Source of the DNA: Norana najaformis
Lineage: Eukaryota > Annelida > Clitellata > Crassiclitellata > Hormogastridae
Assembly (NCBI GenBank): GCA_964023275.1
Contig: OZ029921.1
Location: 10,175,306 to 10,239,305, forward strand
Length of the DNA: 64,000 nt
Direction: 5' to 3'
In this document: piece after piece, positions 1 through 12,476 of the stretch
Numbering within the stretch: the stretch's first letter is position 1
Layout of the letters: every line of letters begins with the position of its first letter
Notes under the pieces: model-generated
What the model saw: only the letters and a program-made list of their open reading frames with translations
Database searches by the model: none
Told to the model about the DNA's origin: nothing
Position numbers and translations under genes: made by a program

Positions 1-402
1 GAAGTGACTAGTCAGTCAACAAATTGCAAGTTCAATCACAAATTTGTCTTGATCTTGCTTATTTTCAGTGCAGCACCAGTTCAGATTGTTATTTAGTGTT
101 TGATTGATTTCCAGCTAGCAAGGCCTTCTTTTTGAGGAAATCTGTGGTGATGCTCCTGAACGACGCAGTAAACACTGTTTCTGCTGTTCATGATTTGTGA
201 ATTGCAATCTTGGATCTGCTTTAATCTCCTCTTGGCTTTGTCATTCACAACTTAGAGTGCCATCACAATTTGCAGTGTCGCATGGTAGTCCTCATTTTCA
301 TTCTAGCTTTCTGCTGAGAACTGCAGGAATGAATCCTTTAGTTGACTGTGCTGGTGGTAACAATAGAACTTAGTGTGCTGTTAACATTAACAGATGTCAA
401 GC

Positions 403-885
403 CATGACTCCGAAGCAGGCGCTTGGATTCACCCTGCTGACATAGGTTGTTAACCAATTTCTATTCTTATTACACTCGATGTTTGGATCGAAGAAGGCCA
501 ACCAAACTATGACTTCATTTGGGTACAACAGATGATGACAGACTGCTGTAATTGTGACTTGACGTATTTCTTAGTTTCTGTATTCAGTCAGCTGTTGAAG
601 ACAGTGAAGATCATTTGTAGAAGTAGAGAAGGCATGACTCCGAAGCAGGGGCTTGGATCCACCCTGCTGACGTAGGTTGTTAACCAATTTCTATTCTTAT
701 TACACTCGGTGTTTGGATCGAAGAAGGCCAACCAAACTGTGATTTCATTTGGGTACAACAGATGATGTCATCATCTGTTGTGCCCAAATGAAGTCACAGT
801 TTGTAAATGCTGTAATTGTGGCCTGACGTATTTCTTAGTTTCTGTATTCAGTCAGCTGTTGAAGACAGTGAAGATCATTTGCAGG
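403..885. repeat. Two-unit tandem duplication, period 230 bp
   Basis: The sequence starting CATGACTCCGAAGCAGG at 403 recurs at 633. Both units run through the same landmarks (TAGGTTGTTAACCAATTTC, a GTTTGGATCG block, GTCAGCTGTTGAAGACAGTG) with few substitutions. The second unit is longer because it holds an extra inverted segment (see 734-802). No open frame crosses it. Confidence 0.85.
734..802. repeat. Fold-back palindrome in the second tandem unit
   Basis: Arms of 34 bp (734-767 and 769-802) are reverse complements with very few mismatches and a one-base centre. The first arm is the normal unit sequence (CATTTGGGTACAACAGATG). The second arm is its inverted copy and is absent from unit 1. 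This looks like a template-switch event after the tandem duplication. Confidence 0.85.
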
Positions 886-2353
886 AGCAGATAAGGTACC
901 ATGCCAGGATGTAAACTTCACAGATGAACAGAAGAAACTGGAAGATACCCTTTTCTTCAAATGGCTTTAGTCTGAACAGGAATTGGAACAACCACATCTT
1001 GAATCCATATCTGTTTTTGACGTGCTCCTCAGACTTTGCCTTACAGGCTTTAAGTTTCATTTCCATACCATAACTTTGTCCTCTCCACCCATATAATCCT
1101 TTCGACCTTTCCTCTGAGCCGTCAGGAAAACTCAATCTTCCAGAATCTTGATATGGCTTAAAATTGCATTCAATTTATTATTTTATGTAATGGACTCATT
1201 TGGCACTTTCTAGTATTAAAAAAGTTAAACTTTAATTTTATCATAAACATATGGACCATCCTAATAAATACATGGATAGTTGCAGTATTATCTGGTTATT
1301 TATATAGCACTTTTAACACCTCTAAATGGCACGAAATGTATAAAACTGATGACCACGGCTGGTTTTACACCTCATCAAAAAATAAATAAGCAATGCCGAT
1401 TCTCGCTTTCAGCTGCATACAACCTACAGAAACTTGGTGCTACACGATTCATGTGACAACAACTGAGTTGCATTATGTGTTGGCAAATATTTTGAACTGT
1501 TATGAATTATGCACTTACACTAGAGCTTGGTTAAATTGACATTGACCATGAATTCGACTGGATCCCAATTTTGATCTATCAAACTATCAACCTATCAGAC
1601 GCAATAATATGTGAAATTTTTATTTGAACTGCTGCTTTATATCTAACAGCTAACGACACATAATGATAAACACCAGCCGCAGATTGTATGGCATTGTAGA
1701 TGTGATTGGCTGAGACAGCAGATTTTCTTATTATTATTATGCACAATTTGTGAAACAGAATTTTAATAACAAACTAAAAATACTGTGCAGTGCCAGCACT
1801 TATCTAAACATTCTGCCAACAATTGTCTAATTAATATCACTTAATTTGCCAGTGGTGGCACTGTGGTGTTGCAAGATTGTCACGCAAGCACACGTGGTAC
1901 TAATGGATTGGTCACACACTGATAGGGATTCCATGTTAAGAACCATAACAAAGTTAAGAACGAAGGATTAAAAACAAGTATAAGGCCACAAATGTTGATT
2001 CTGCGACTGGATGATGGCTGATGGATAGAGCAAATTTAAGGAAGAGGGCCAGCACATTGCAAGTAAGAATCTGCCCAAGGGCACGCTACCTAAGAGATGC
2101 AAATCATACATACCATTACATAGGGGCTATATAAGTGGGCACAGAGTCAGAGTTGTGTTGTTACTTTGACACTCTAGTGGCAAGTAAAACTTCTACATCC
2201 CTTTCTACAGTTCACACTGATCAGTGGATTTGTCATCATCTAAGGTAGGCATAAGTCCTCAGCAGAATATTTATAGCCTACCTCCTGGTCTAAGTAGGCC
2301 CATGCACTAGATTCTGATGTCATATGTGTTAAAATAAAAACACCCGAGTCCAG

Positions 2354-2468
2354 CTACTTACGACGGCAGAGACCTCTTGGCTCTTCTCTGTCACACCACA
2401 TCTGACCAGAAATACAAGCGGTGCACGGCTCACCGAGAGTATATGGCCTCATGCCATTGATGTTTCCT
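2354..2468 (-). CDS. CAP gene exon 4
   Basis: Acceptor TTTTGCAG; the first base completes the Ala codon of GPA. It encodes GNINGMRPYTLGEPC, TAC, MWCDREEPRGLCRRK and TAG. The GN-PY-G-PC-C pattern is the canonical end of a CAP domain. A consensus donor overlaps the last codons, so the true 3' end is uncertain. Confidence 0.85.
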
Positions 2469-5400
2469 CTGCAAAATTCCATTACAAGCCAATCAGTTTA
2501 CTCCATTTCATGTTGGCAATCTTCAGTCCTATAGTCCCGAACTCGGGATGCAATTAATGCTAATGGTGGCTCACACGTTACCATATTCATATAGCATCTC
2601 TTCAATATATCTAATCAAAAGCATTTCCAGTCCAGTCTTACCAGTAACAGCTAAAGTTGATGCATCGAATGTGTTGCAGGTGTTGCCTCTTACTCGTGTC
2701 AATATTAATAACATATCCTGTTTTTTGCACACATGAGGCATATGGCAATGCTTAACAAATCTTGTTAAAAATTCTTTTTCAGCAGACCCAATCAATCAGA
2801 AGATATATACACAGACTTAACTGTCCACAGCCAATTTTGATTCCCTTAATCCTGCCAAGTTAGACAGAATGCACTCATTTGCTTTTCTTCTCCTGATGAA
2901 TAGTGTGCCTCCAGATGTCATTCCAGCCCATCTCCTCAAAGCTGCTTTGAAAAGCTTGGAAGCACCGTCAGATGATCAATCTATCTCTTAATCTATCTCT
3001 CGCTCTTTTCAGTTCCCTCTTCTTACAAACCTGACAGGTTCTTGAAGGGTACCAAATAAATTCTCAGCTGCACACGTACATCACTTGGTTAACTGTGCTA
3101 GTTTTGGTTTGTATTTACAAGATTCAATAATTTGTGCCATGGATAGGACAAGCTTCTGACATGGTCCAGTCTGTAACATACAGTGATGGTGAAAACAGGT
3201 ATCTCAGGCTGGGAATCTTATACCAATCCAATGGGTTATAGTCTGAACCAGAGAAAAAGTCCCCCTCCCCACAAATCTTACCATGCTATCACTCCATGCC
3301 CTCAAGTCTTTCAGCTTTTTACTGTTCAACTATTCTGTTCACTTAGTTCCTTCTACCCTTCCCTTTACAATTCTGCAACTGTCCAATAGCTCAGATTGCT
3401 ATACTGTTTGGAATAAGCTCTGTCTCGGTGTAGTGAAATTCTGTGACCTATCAATTGATCAAATCTGCCCCAGTTGCCACTTTTAAAAGAGTTACCCCAA
3501 CTCCCTCTACCTAAAGTTTGGCAGACATGTCCACTGTATACAATAGAGAGCTGCCAGTGCTTGACAAAAGTAAGGTCGAACACAATTAATAAGTACGCAT
3601 CAGTCGGTTAATTTTTACACAAGAATCACCACCCGCAAAACTTTAATGCTTTATTTGTATAAAACTGCATTATAGCTGTAATGTTAGCAAAATGATAAGA
3701 CTTACGCTGGCCCATAGTTGCAAGCAAATATCCAGACATTTGAGTATATTTCCTTTGTTTTTTTGTCCACTGCTTTTGGACACAAATATTTTCCACAGCC
3801 AACTTCTCTGCTTTGGCTCCAGACTACCTGAAGTAGCAATCCAAGGATGTAAACCACTGTTACAGAAAGCTCTATATTGCAAATACTGAATTTAACAAGA
3901 ATTCTTGTCCAAAATAAAATGGCCTTCTTTATACCAAGTAGGTTCCAAGTTTGGACTTATAATTACAATTATTTTATTCAGTATTAGATATTAGAACAGT
4001 GAAGCCTGTCAAAAGATAATGAGCTCTATACTGCAGTGGCCCTCAAAGTACAGACTGTACTGAGGGAATAGTAGGCACTCAGCCAATAGTTTTTATACAT
4101 TTTAAATGTTAAGCTCAGCCTTCTGGAGACCAGATAATAATGTATTTCCATGTTTCAAATGTAACAACATTTGTCGATGCCGCTCATCTTCAGCCAGGCA
4201 CATAATGTGTGTTTAACTGCAGAATACAGGTATTCTTCTTTTTACAAAACTGGTCAAAACCTGCATGCAAACTGATTTTGCAAACAGAAAATGTTAGCAT
4301 ATTACTTATAACTGAACAATTGATACAATTGATACTGCAGCGTTAGCAATGAACATACAAGTATATCTAGGCCCCTGTATTATTAACAGCATGTTTGATT
4401 ACATTGACCAAATAGGATTACCAGTACAGTCTTAATAAATCTCATCAAGGCATTGACCTAAAAATCCAAAATTAAGGACTGCCCAGGTCAAAGAAATGGA
4501 GGTGACCTAAACGTCATTTAGCTTCCAGAAGATCTTTGACATTATAGGCACATTACATTATGCTTAAAATCTGCAATAGCTAATATAAATTTGCGCAATT
4601 TATGTATTTTACTACAAATTAATGAAGTTTAAATGGCTTTTGTGGTGTCAGAAGTCAACAGAAAAAGGTAGCTAACTTCAAGAAACATTAAAATCTTCCC
4701 TTTACACTGATAGCAAAATCAACAATTCTAAAGCAACAATTGCATCTTAGGGCCTATAAAAGTGAAAACAAAGCAAATGCCTTCAGACAAATAATTTCTT
4801 ATTAAAATAATTTATATCACATTCATATCTAAATTTTAAATTGCAGGAATATGCTGGATAATTAATTGTCAGATTGTATGATGGTATTTTTTCAAAGTGC
4901 CCTGTACATGTTCTTATTACTTGGTACCTAACCTGAGTGTAGTGACCACACATCTCAGCCTCACAAGTAGCAGCGGCATAGTTGTAGTCTGGCTTCTCAC
5001 TGTACCAGCGCCACACCAGAAATGTAATGTTGAGCGAGGCTGCGGCAGTGAGATAGAGATTCTGTCCAAGAGGATTGAATGGCCTGGATGAGGAGGGTTT
5101 GCGTTCCGGCTGCCCATGACCCCAAATACACGTGGAGCTCCACTCTGTTGCCATATCTGCCAGGTAACTATTCCATGTCTAAAAATTGAAGACAACAAAA
5201 TTCTGTTTTTTTGGATTCAGCAGAAAAGCACAGAGCTCAGCTGAGCTTGGGTTACTAAGTTACAACAGCAGTGTAAAAGTATTACATCACTGCATGACTA
5301 TCATCTCCTACTCTGCCCAAACATTTCTCTGTCCCTCTGTCACTTCATCTTTAAATTCAGTAATCGTTAATAGCTCAAGCTGCTCCACCTCTTTGGAACA

Positions 5401-6634
5401 AACTACCTGCCCCATGCTACCAGCTCTACAGCTCTTCTTGCACTGTCTGCACAGACAGAATTCAAAACTGAAAACATTATTTCGAAAAAATTCTATCCTT
5501 CCTCCTCTTTTTCTTATCTTTTTCTTCACTCCAATTCCAAGCACCATCCATCAAAGACATCTACCTGCCTGACCTTTAGACTTAGAGCCGAACCTGACCA
5601 CAGTTGCCTCACCGATTTTATTTCTGATGATTTGCCTATAAATAAGCTGGTTCCCACAACTTAGCTGTTTTGGGCACTGAAGAAATGCAGTTTTCAATTA
5701 CAGTTAAGACTGTGTGTATTTGTGTATATACCAGTATGTGTCTGAGCATTTCTACTGTGACTGTCTGGAGAATTTGTAGATAGTCTGAACCAGGTGGTAT
5801 GCTACTTCTGGTGGCTAACCAACAAGAACCCCTTTGCTCTGATGGCCCTGTATCACCAGTGCAGAACCTCATTTGTAATTTCATAGTTGCTTAGTTGCAG
5901 ATGGCTTTTAACTTTTGAACTAACAATGTTCAAACAGGCACATTTCTGCATATTCTATACAATATGACTCTATTGAACCAATCTTCATCTTCCAAAAGAC
6001 AAAAAGCTGCTATAAAATGTCATTTGGAACCAAATTATATGATTAAATTAATCAAATCATTCCCATCAAGTTCCACCTGCAAATAAATTATCTGCAAATA
6101 AATTTGCTTATACCAGTATGGTATAGTTACCTTATAGACATCAAAGAAGAATCGTAATCGTAATCTTGAGATTTCTGCAGTGCTCAATGAAAGCTAAGTC
6201 ATGGGAACCAGCTTATTCACAGGTGCTCAGTTAAAACAAATTCGATAGGCAAGGTGGGTTCGGTCCCATGTATACTTTACATTACATTTATATCAGATAA
6301 CTGATCTAGTGTGATTCTTTTGAATGAAGTCAATACTATTCACCATGTACTGCATATCTGATGCTGGCTCCAGTCGTCTGAAAGCATTATGAATATAAAG
6401 AATTTCTTCAATGTCTTTATCATTCAGCGGAGTTAGAACGTTAGTCTGACGTCGCAGGCGAGTTCGTGTTTCAAGATTTACAAATCCATAGTCATTTAAA
6501 ATGGGTTTGTATCGGCCGTATTCAACTGTTTCAGATTGCAAAAAAGTCACAGCATTTGAGACCCTTATGGTATCTGCTGCTCCAACAGAAAGAACAGTAC
6601 TAAAACCGAAACTTAAAACGAGAAACACAATCAT
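2354..6634 (-). CDS. Secreted CAP-superfamily protein (PI15/R3HDML/CRISPLD-like), four coding exons
   Basis: Exons 6634-6344, 5178-4933, 3827-3706 and 2468-2354 join in frame to 774 nt (257 aa plus stop). The ATG at 6634 is the first after an in-frame TAA 18 nt upstream. Residues 1-20 form a hydrophobic signal peptide. RLRR at 59-62 is a furin-type site closing a propeptide. The CAP domain follows: IHNAFRR, SDMQYM|TWNSYLADMATEW, CIWGHG, GQNL, CGHYTQ|VVW, REVGCGKYLC, VWIFACNYGPA|GN and RPYTLGEPCTAC. The order MQYM-W, CIWGHG, GQNL and the basic propeptide site match vertebrate PI15/R3HDML, which are secreted. Such proteins act outside the cell; a substrate cannot be read from sequence. The last exon either ends at TAG (2354) or is spliced at the strong donor GTAAGT (2361), which would add a C-terminal region I did not find. 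The exon chain is my manual reconstruction, supported by matching phases and motif continuity. Confidence 0.9.
3706..3827 (-). CDS. CAP gene exon 3
   Basis: 122 nt, acceptor CTACTTCAG, donor GTAAGT. It encodes VVWSQSREVGCGKYLC and VWIFACNYGPA, the CAP1 and CAP2 signatures. It is short, so I found it by motif and splice sites; a longer open frame in another phase overlaps it and is spurious. Confidence 0.9.
4933..5178 (-). CDS. CAP gene exon 2
   Basis: 246 nt, phase 0 to phase 0, with acceptor TTTTTAG and donor GTTAGG. It encodes TWNSYLADMATEW through CGHYTQ, with CIWGHG, GQNL and an NIT glycosylation sequon. The reading frame continues past the donor to 4783, but that part is intronic: the conserved VVW-VGCG segment is in exon 3. 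Confidence 0.9.
6344..6634 (-). CDS. CAP gene exon 1
   Basis: 291 nt, 97 codons, ending in phase 0 at MQYM with donor GTGAAT. It carries the signal peptide, the propeptide with RLRR, and the first CAP helix (ILYIHNAFRRLEP). Confidence 0.9.
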
Positions 6635-8163
6635 ATTTGCAATAATAACTTATGAAAATCTGTCCTAAATCATTTGACTTATGATCGTGCTCACTCGGTC
6701 TGCTGGTGGTAGATAAATGATCCTCAGACTGTGTAATTAATGCTTCAATATTCATGGTGCCATTACACAAATAGGACTCGAGGGTCAGTCATTCTGTTTG
6801 CAGTTGGTGTTGCTGTCAATACTGCATGCCAATTCAGCAAACACTGCAAGAAAAAGGATTAGTCTGAAAACGCTGACTTACCGCATGAGAACGAATTTAA
6901 TAAGGCCCTTCATGTCACGACTAGGGCCTATTTGTAGAAATGAACTGCTGCGATGTATTGACTTTAAATTAAAATAACATAATCACAGTATTACAAAACA
7001 GCAGAATATGGCAGATTTTTATTAAAAAATTTTACCTAAACTTCAACTACAACTGTCATCGAGACATATATAATTATGAGCATGTGTCACCCATGAGCTT
7101 AAATCAGTGCATTGATCCTAGTTAAAGAGAGATTCTGTTTCAAATTCAGACTTTAGCATATAAAGCACAGTCATTTTTATGGCAACGTTGCAAAGAACAA
7201 TAGGCCTATTCCAAATAAAATATAACCTTGTTCCTCAGCCTACCACTGGACACCTCTTTTAACCACCTCCAAACACACCATCATGACTTGGTACTTGTTC
7301 AACCTGGAGAGATTGACTTTTGAGTAGAAACCAGATGAACTTGCATTCCAGAACTACCTCAGGGTGTAGGTCTGAAGGACTGTTGTAAGCAGAAGGGACG
7401 TAACTTCCATTCCTCCAATAAAATACCTCAAGTATTTGAATGTAGATTCCTCAGTGCATGTGAGGGTGTATGTGCATGTCGGGGCGGCACATAATGCAGT
7501 CTGAAACCTGACTCCTTGGTCGAAGCAGATTTGTTTAGGCCCACCACAGCTAAGTGGAATACAGACAAAACGGCATTGCACATGATTCAAGTGCTATATA
7601 CGCCTACCAGGATCAATCCTTTGTGTGATAACTATTTACTCTTATAAACTGTTCAAACATTCAGTAGCACTGGCGCATTTTCAGCATTGGAGAACACATT
7701 CTGCCTTTTTACGTCTCCTTAACGATTGAACAGTTGCAATCACATTTTATGTGAAATAACGTCGGTAAGTTTGGGAAAACAGAAACCTCAGCTAGTAGCG
7801 CTATCATTTCTACCTTTAATCCGGGGAAATCTTGGACATCTGGGAAACAATGTAATTGGCTTGGTTTAGTTTCTTGGCCAAATATGGAAGACACTGAAGT
7901 CGAACGATTTTTGATAGATGTGGTTAACCAGAGGTGCATCAGACGAGCAAGACTTTCAAGAACTCTGAGTTTTGCATTGTAACTGTTGGCGCTGCCTTTC
8001 AGCAAGACATCAGTTGAAAGAAAATTTCACAAATGAAGCATATCAAAACTAAACTAAGAAATAAGATGTAGCAAAGATTGCTTGAAAATTTGATCCATAG
8101 CCTATCGAGGATATGTGGCCAAATTTTGAAACGAATTCTTTGCTCAACGAACAGCCAATGCAA
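6635..8163. other. Upstream flank of the CAP gene, nothing recognised
   Basis: No TATA box sits at a usual distance from the CAP start, so a non-coding 5' exon may exist upstream. Minus-strand open frames at 7354-7590 and 7709-8005 match no family I know and have no supporting splice or initiation context. Confidence 0.4.
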
Positions 8164-8460
8164 TTAATGTAATATTGGCTTGATAAGCTGGTTTTGAGGT
8201 GTCATTGTTATGGTCTCTGACAAGATAGTTTTGAACGATTTGCAGTCTGTGCAAAGCTCCCTTAGTACACTGAACAGACATAAGGCAATCAAATTTACGC
8301 AGTTGTTGGCTTGTGAGTTACAGTAGTCAAGTCTGCTGGAAACCAATGCATTAGCTAGTTGGATTAAGACAGGCAAAAGAGGTCTGATTCTACAAATGTC
8401 CTGTATGTGAAATTGAGCTGATTTGTATACGGTCTGAGCCAAAGATTTTAAGAGGTATGA
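8164..8460 (-). mobile_element. LINE fragment, C-terminal RT region (CR1/Rex1-like)
   Basis: Minus-strand translation reads SAQFHIQDICRIRPLLPV, LANALVSSRLDYCNS. This is the conserved segment after the reverse-transcriptase thumb of CR1/Rex1-type LINEs. Only about 100 codons remain. A similar segment occurs in the fragment at 34800-35625. Confidence 0.7.
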
Positions 8461-8739
8461 GCATGGTTAGAATGACTTTCTAATGACAATGAACGTCATG
8501 GATTGACAGCAATTGCACTTGCTTGGTCTGTACCTTACAAAACATTTAGAAAACGTGTAACACATTCCTTGCCCCATTTACCTCTCTTAGAACAACAGTT
8601 TTGCAAAAACAAGCAGAAGAACAATTAGCAAGTTACATAAATATATTGGCATCAGTCGGGTTTTTGTACTAGACCTAAGTTCGAAATTTAGCTTACGAGT
8701 ATGCTAACCTGAAAGGAATTGCAGGATTTTCCAAGCAGA

Positions 8740-8995
8740 AAAACTATACCATGTATTATTGGTTTCAGGGATTTCTAAATAGATTTCTTCATCTAAATTG
8801 AAATGTGCTGAAAATCTACCAGCTCATCGAGCTATGGGGATGAACAAAGTTCAGGTTCAAGCTTGGTTTGCTAAATATGAAGAACTTGCAACAAGTCTGG
8901 GTATAATAAACCTTCCATCTCACTTGTGGAATTTTGATGAGACCGGATGCCAAAACATACCCACTGCATCAGAAGTTTTGGGGAATGTCGGAGAG
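8740..8995 (+). mobile_element. pogo/Tigger-like DDE transposase fragment
   Basis: The frame reads RGFLNRF-like sequence, then ENLPAHRAMGMNKVQVQAWF, then LPSHLWNFDETGCQNIP. The WN-DETG block is typical around the first catalytic Asp of pogo-type (DDE_1) transposases, and the upstream part resembles the end of a CENP-B-like DNA-binding region. The match stops at about 8995, where a minus-strand LINE begins. No TIRs seen. Confidence 0.55.
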
Positions 8996-8999
8996 TCTT

Positions 9000-9790
9000 G
9001 CAACAGCATCTACTTCTTCTGGTTCTCTGCCCTCAGGCAGGTTCAAACGTCCGATGACGCCACTCCTCTTGGTGCTGAGCTTCTTTCAACCTGCTGTATC
9101 CGTCCGTCATGATCCAATCCAGCAGCATCTGTCTGGGTCTTCCTCTAGTCCTCCTCCCCTCCATTCTGCCCTCAATTACGGTTCTCAAGAGTGAGTCCTC
9201 TCTCAATATGTGACCAATCCATTTTCGCTGTCAACTCTTTATTGTATCTATCAAAGATCTTTCTTCCTCAACTCTTTTCAGCACCTCCTCTTTTGTTATG
9301 TGCTCCATCCAACTAACTTTTTCTATCCTGTGCCATATCCACATTTCAAATGCCTCCAATCTTTTGATATCCTCCTTTCTCATGGTCCATATTTCGGATC
9401 CATACAGCACCATGCTCCATATCAGAGTTTTAATCATTTGTTTCTTTAAGTTCTTGTTCATTTTTCCTCTCAGTAACTCTTTTTGTTTTGAGAATGTGTC
9501 TTTGCCCAATGCTGTTCTTCTTTTAATTTCTTTGTGGCATTTGGCATCTTGCATGACAACGCTTCCCAGGTAGCAGAATTCTTTTACTTGTTCTGTTTCA
9601 TCTCCACTGATGTTTATTCTTACTATTTTTTCTTCTCCTTTGCTTATCCTCATGATCTTTGTCTTCTTGATATTTATTTTCATACCATACTCGATTGATA
9701 TTGTGTGCAGACGGTCCATCATTCTTTGCAGACCCTCTTGGCTACCTGACAGCATAACTAGAGAAAACTTTGACAGTCTTAGCAGGAATA
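9000..9790 (-). mobile_element. LINE, 5'-truncated, RT C-terminal region
   Basis: Minus-strand translation from about 9765 reads SQEGLQRMMDRLHTISIEYG, MKINIKKTKIM, FCYLGSVV, MVLYGSEIWTMRKEDIKRLE and AFEMWIWHRIEKVSWMEHIT. After a break it continues RKWIGHILRE, RRTRGRPRQMLLDWI to about 9050. This order is diagnostic of a common metazoan non-LTR retrotransposon RT C-terminus. The catalytic domain is missing. The copy abuts the pogo-like fragment and may have inserted into it. Confidence 0.85.
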
Positions 9791-9829
9791 AAAAATGCAC
9801 TTGGCCAGACAATACCTGTCATAGTAATA

Positions 9830-11143
9830 TATACGTTTATTCACCACGCAGGTAGAAATGACAAAGAAAAAGTAATACAGAAATACAAAACCATAAAAAT
9901 TTGGGTATGCTCACACACACCCAGATGCAAAATCGACAAAAATAAACTGCTCCAACCTAGGATACAGACAAGGTATCTCAATATCATAATCACGACAAAG
10001 TGCTGAGAGTTCATTATTAAAACAAGGTCCTTTACAACAGTCATTAAGAATCATGTCATTGTAGCTCCCATATAGTAGCCTAGCAAGAAAATTCATTTTA
10101 CGCAGATGTATAATATGTGTAAGATCCATATGACCAGAAAAGTACTGAACATTTTTCACAGATTCCCATTTGTGCATGTTGAAAGTCTTTCTGTAAATAT
10201 TATTCCAACACACGTTTAACTGCTGCATCTGCTCTGCTGTTAAATTTATCGCCTCTAACGAGTATGTCAGCACCGGTAATACATACTATTCTAACAAACT
10301 CAGTTTAACATATTCAGATACATATCTTGAATGACAAAATATGGCATTGGCAGTAGCATAGAAACGTTTAATAGCAGTAGACACATCAATCTTAAACCTT
10401 TTAAAGGATATAAAATATAGTCTCAGGTATTTCAGTTCCCTAACCCAGTTAATATTTTCTGTTCCCATGACTAGATTACCTAACTGTTTATTCCACAAAG
10501 GACCTACACAGAATAAGTTGTATTTTTTTGCATTAAAAATTATATCAATTTCATTACCTTTGTGGTAGCATATATCAATCATATCCTGAAGTCTGCACAC
10601 TGATGCAGACAACAGTATTAAATCATCAGCATAAGCAATACATCCAACATAGGTATGACCAAGGTGACAAGCAATATCTGAAGAGACCAACTCATTAATA
10701 ACAACATCCATATAAATATTAAAGAAGACTGGGGAGAGGATGCCACCCTGTCTAATACCACTTCATGCAAGTTTGGTTTGAGAGTATATTATTCCATTTC
10801 ACAGCAGAGAAAGTTTTACCATACCAGTCCACAATAAGTTTAACCATTCTTGCTGGAAGACCCTTGTTTAAAAGCAGTTCAAAGAGTTTGACATGGTTCA
10901 CACGATCAAACGCTTTCTTAGCATCAAGAGATGCCATATACACATTACTATCACGCAACACAAAAAAATCCGTAACTTGCCTTAACGCAAAAATAGCATG
11001 TGCACAGCTTAAGTGTTTCTTGAAACCAAATTGTAACTCAATAGATGTTAATTGCTCTCCAAATTTAAATAATAAACTGTACTCAAACAGCTTAGATATG
11101 ACAGGGCTAACCGTAAGAGGTCTATAATTTTCTGAGGCTGTTA
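9830..11143 (-). mobile_element. LINE, RT domain and C-terminus, broken
   Basis: Reading down the minus strand: NYRPLTVSPVISKLFEYSL, SLDAKKAFDRVNHVKLFELL, GGILSP-like sequence, CIAYADDLILLSAS (the YADD catalytic box), then FCHSRYVSEYVKLSLL and WESVKNVQYFSGHMDLTHII. This is a non-LTR RT of a different lineage from the CR1-like copies. The frame is interrupted at least twice. The 5' truncation meets the DNA element that starts near 11144. Confidence 0.85.
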
Positions 11144-11379
11144 TATCACCACAGGGTCATTCCAGCTCAACTCAACCAATGCCTCCCACTCGACCATCTC
11201 AGAATTGGCTGAAATTTTAACCACATATTGCAAGATGTATTGGATGGAAAAGCCCAAAATTTTTGTGCGATATTTAAGATACTTTCCAAGATATCGTTGA
11301 TTCCATGACTCCACCCTCCGAAGGCATTTCGCGGAACTTCACAATGTCCACTATTTGAGAATTGATATCTCCAGAGCTG

Positions 11380-12476
11380 TTAGACCAATTTATTTGTTTC
11401 TTCCTATACAGTTTCTTGAGCAGATTACAAAACTATAATTATTATTATTGTATGTCATATGATTTCAGCTGTATTAAATGTCAAAAATGCCTTCACATTC
11501 ATTTTGTTTCAAAATTTTGCAATATTCCGTGATCAATATCTCCACAATTACCAGGCACAATGCAGCCAATTTTTATAAGTATACTGTCTATGTAGCTGGC
11601 AATTACTGGGCAGAGTTTGACTGGATTACTTATTCACATCTGCTGGATATAGTAGGTCAAAGTTCACCAAATCTGACAAGGGGGGTCAGAGAGAAAAAAT
11701 ATTCCCATAAAGGCCCATAAAAATGTTACTTTTTTATTGCATTTTCTGATAGAGCATAGATCAATTGATAAGTGTTCCAAAAATCCCAATGGTGTTTTTT
11801 GTTTTAGGGAGTTTACAGTGTCAAATATGGTCGTTTTTTGGTATCGCGAGTTGCAATTATGGGTGGTATTAACAGACTTGTTACCCTAACATATCAATAT
11901 AAAAACTGTGAAATAAATGTGATCACTTTTAAAAATGTAGATGCAGCATATCTAAGCAATTTTTATTTTAAAATATAGTTAACAAACATTTCTATATCAT
12001 AATTAAGGTGAATTTATGAACAAAACTTTCTGTTAATTGGTGGTCTGTCAAAGTACATATGGTGAAATATTCTGTGGAACTGCCAAACATCTAACAATAT
12101 TAAGATAAAGTCATTTATGCATATATCATCATATATTTTGAAAATTTTTCTGTACACAAGATGAAAATTTTGTTGTTACAGTGTTCCATACTTAATCGTC
12201 CAGCTGGTACTGATGTGCACTATTACTGTGTTTTGAGGTGCTGGCACAAAACGAAGGGCATGTTGAAATGGAAGCCAGCATATGTCATCATGTCTTGGCC
12301 CTCCTCTGTGTACTTATAATGAATTTGATAAGTGTACCTTCTTCGCCTGACTGCTCTGTTGTCACCCCAATGTACCACGTTTGGTCAGATATTGCTGCCA
12401 CATACTGCCCTTGTTGATAGGTAGTGGCATCCGGTCTGTCCTCAGTTGCTTGTAGTGATTCTTCTGTCACATCCAT
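11380..12476 (+). repeat. Left arm of the 1.1-kb inverted repeat
   Basis: Nearly collinear reverse complement of 14342-15432. For example, the 80-codon open frame at 11478-11720 reappears on the minus strand at 15092-15334 with one residue changed near its start. The spacer between arms is about 1.87 kb, of which about 1.2 kb is the LINE. Confidence 0.9.

Larger units (their letters stand above)
1..2353. other. 3' flank of the CAP gene, no further gene recognised
   Basis: AT-rich sequence beyond the CAP stop codon. The only structure I see is the 230-bp tandem duplication with a fold-back at 403-885. On the minus strand, AATAAA-type signals occur at about 1618 and 1173, so one could serve the CAP transcript, though both are far from the stop. 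An open frame at 875-1135 on the minus strand begins at TTG and resembles nothing I know. Confidence 0.5.

Noticed and set aside
875-1135. 86-codon minus-strand frame
   Set aside because: TTG start, no family resemblance, within repetitive 3' flank.
3670-3882. 70-codon minus-strand frame overlapping CAP exon 3
   Set aside because: The conserved CAP motif is in a different frame between clean splice sites.
4783-4932. Continuation of the CAP exon 2 frame to 4783
   Set aside because: A consensus donor at 4932 and the conserved VVW-VGCG segment in exon 3 show that this part is intron.
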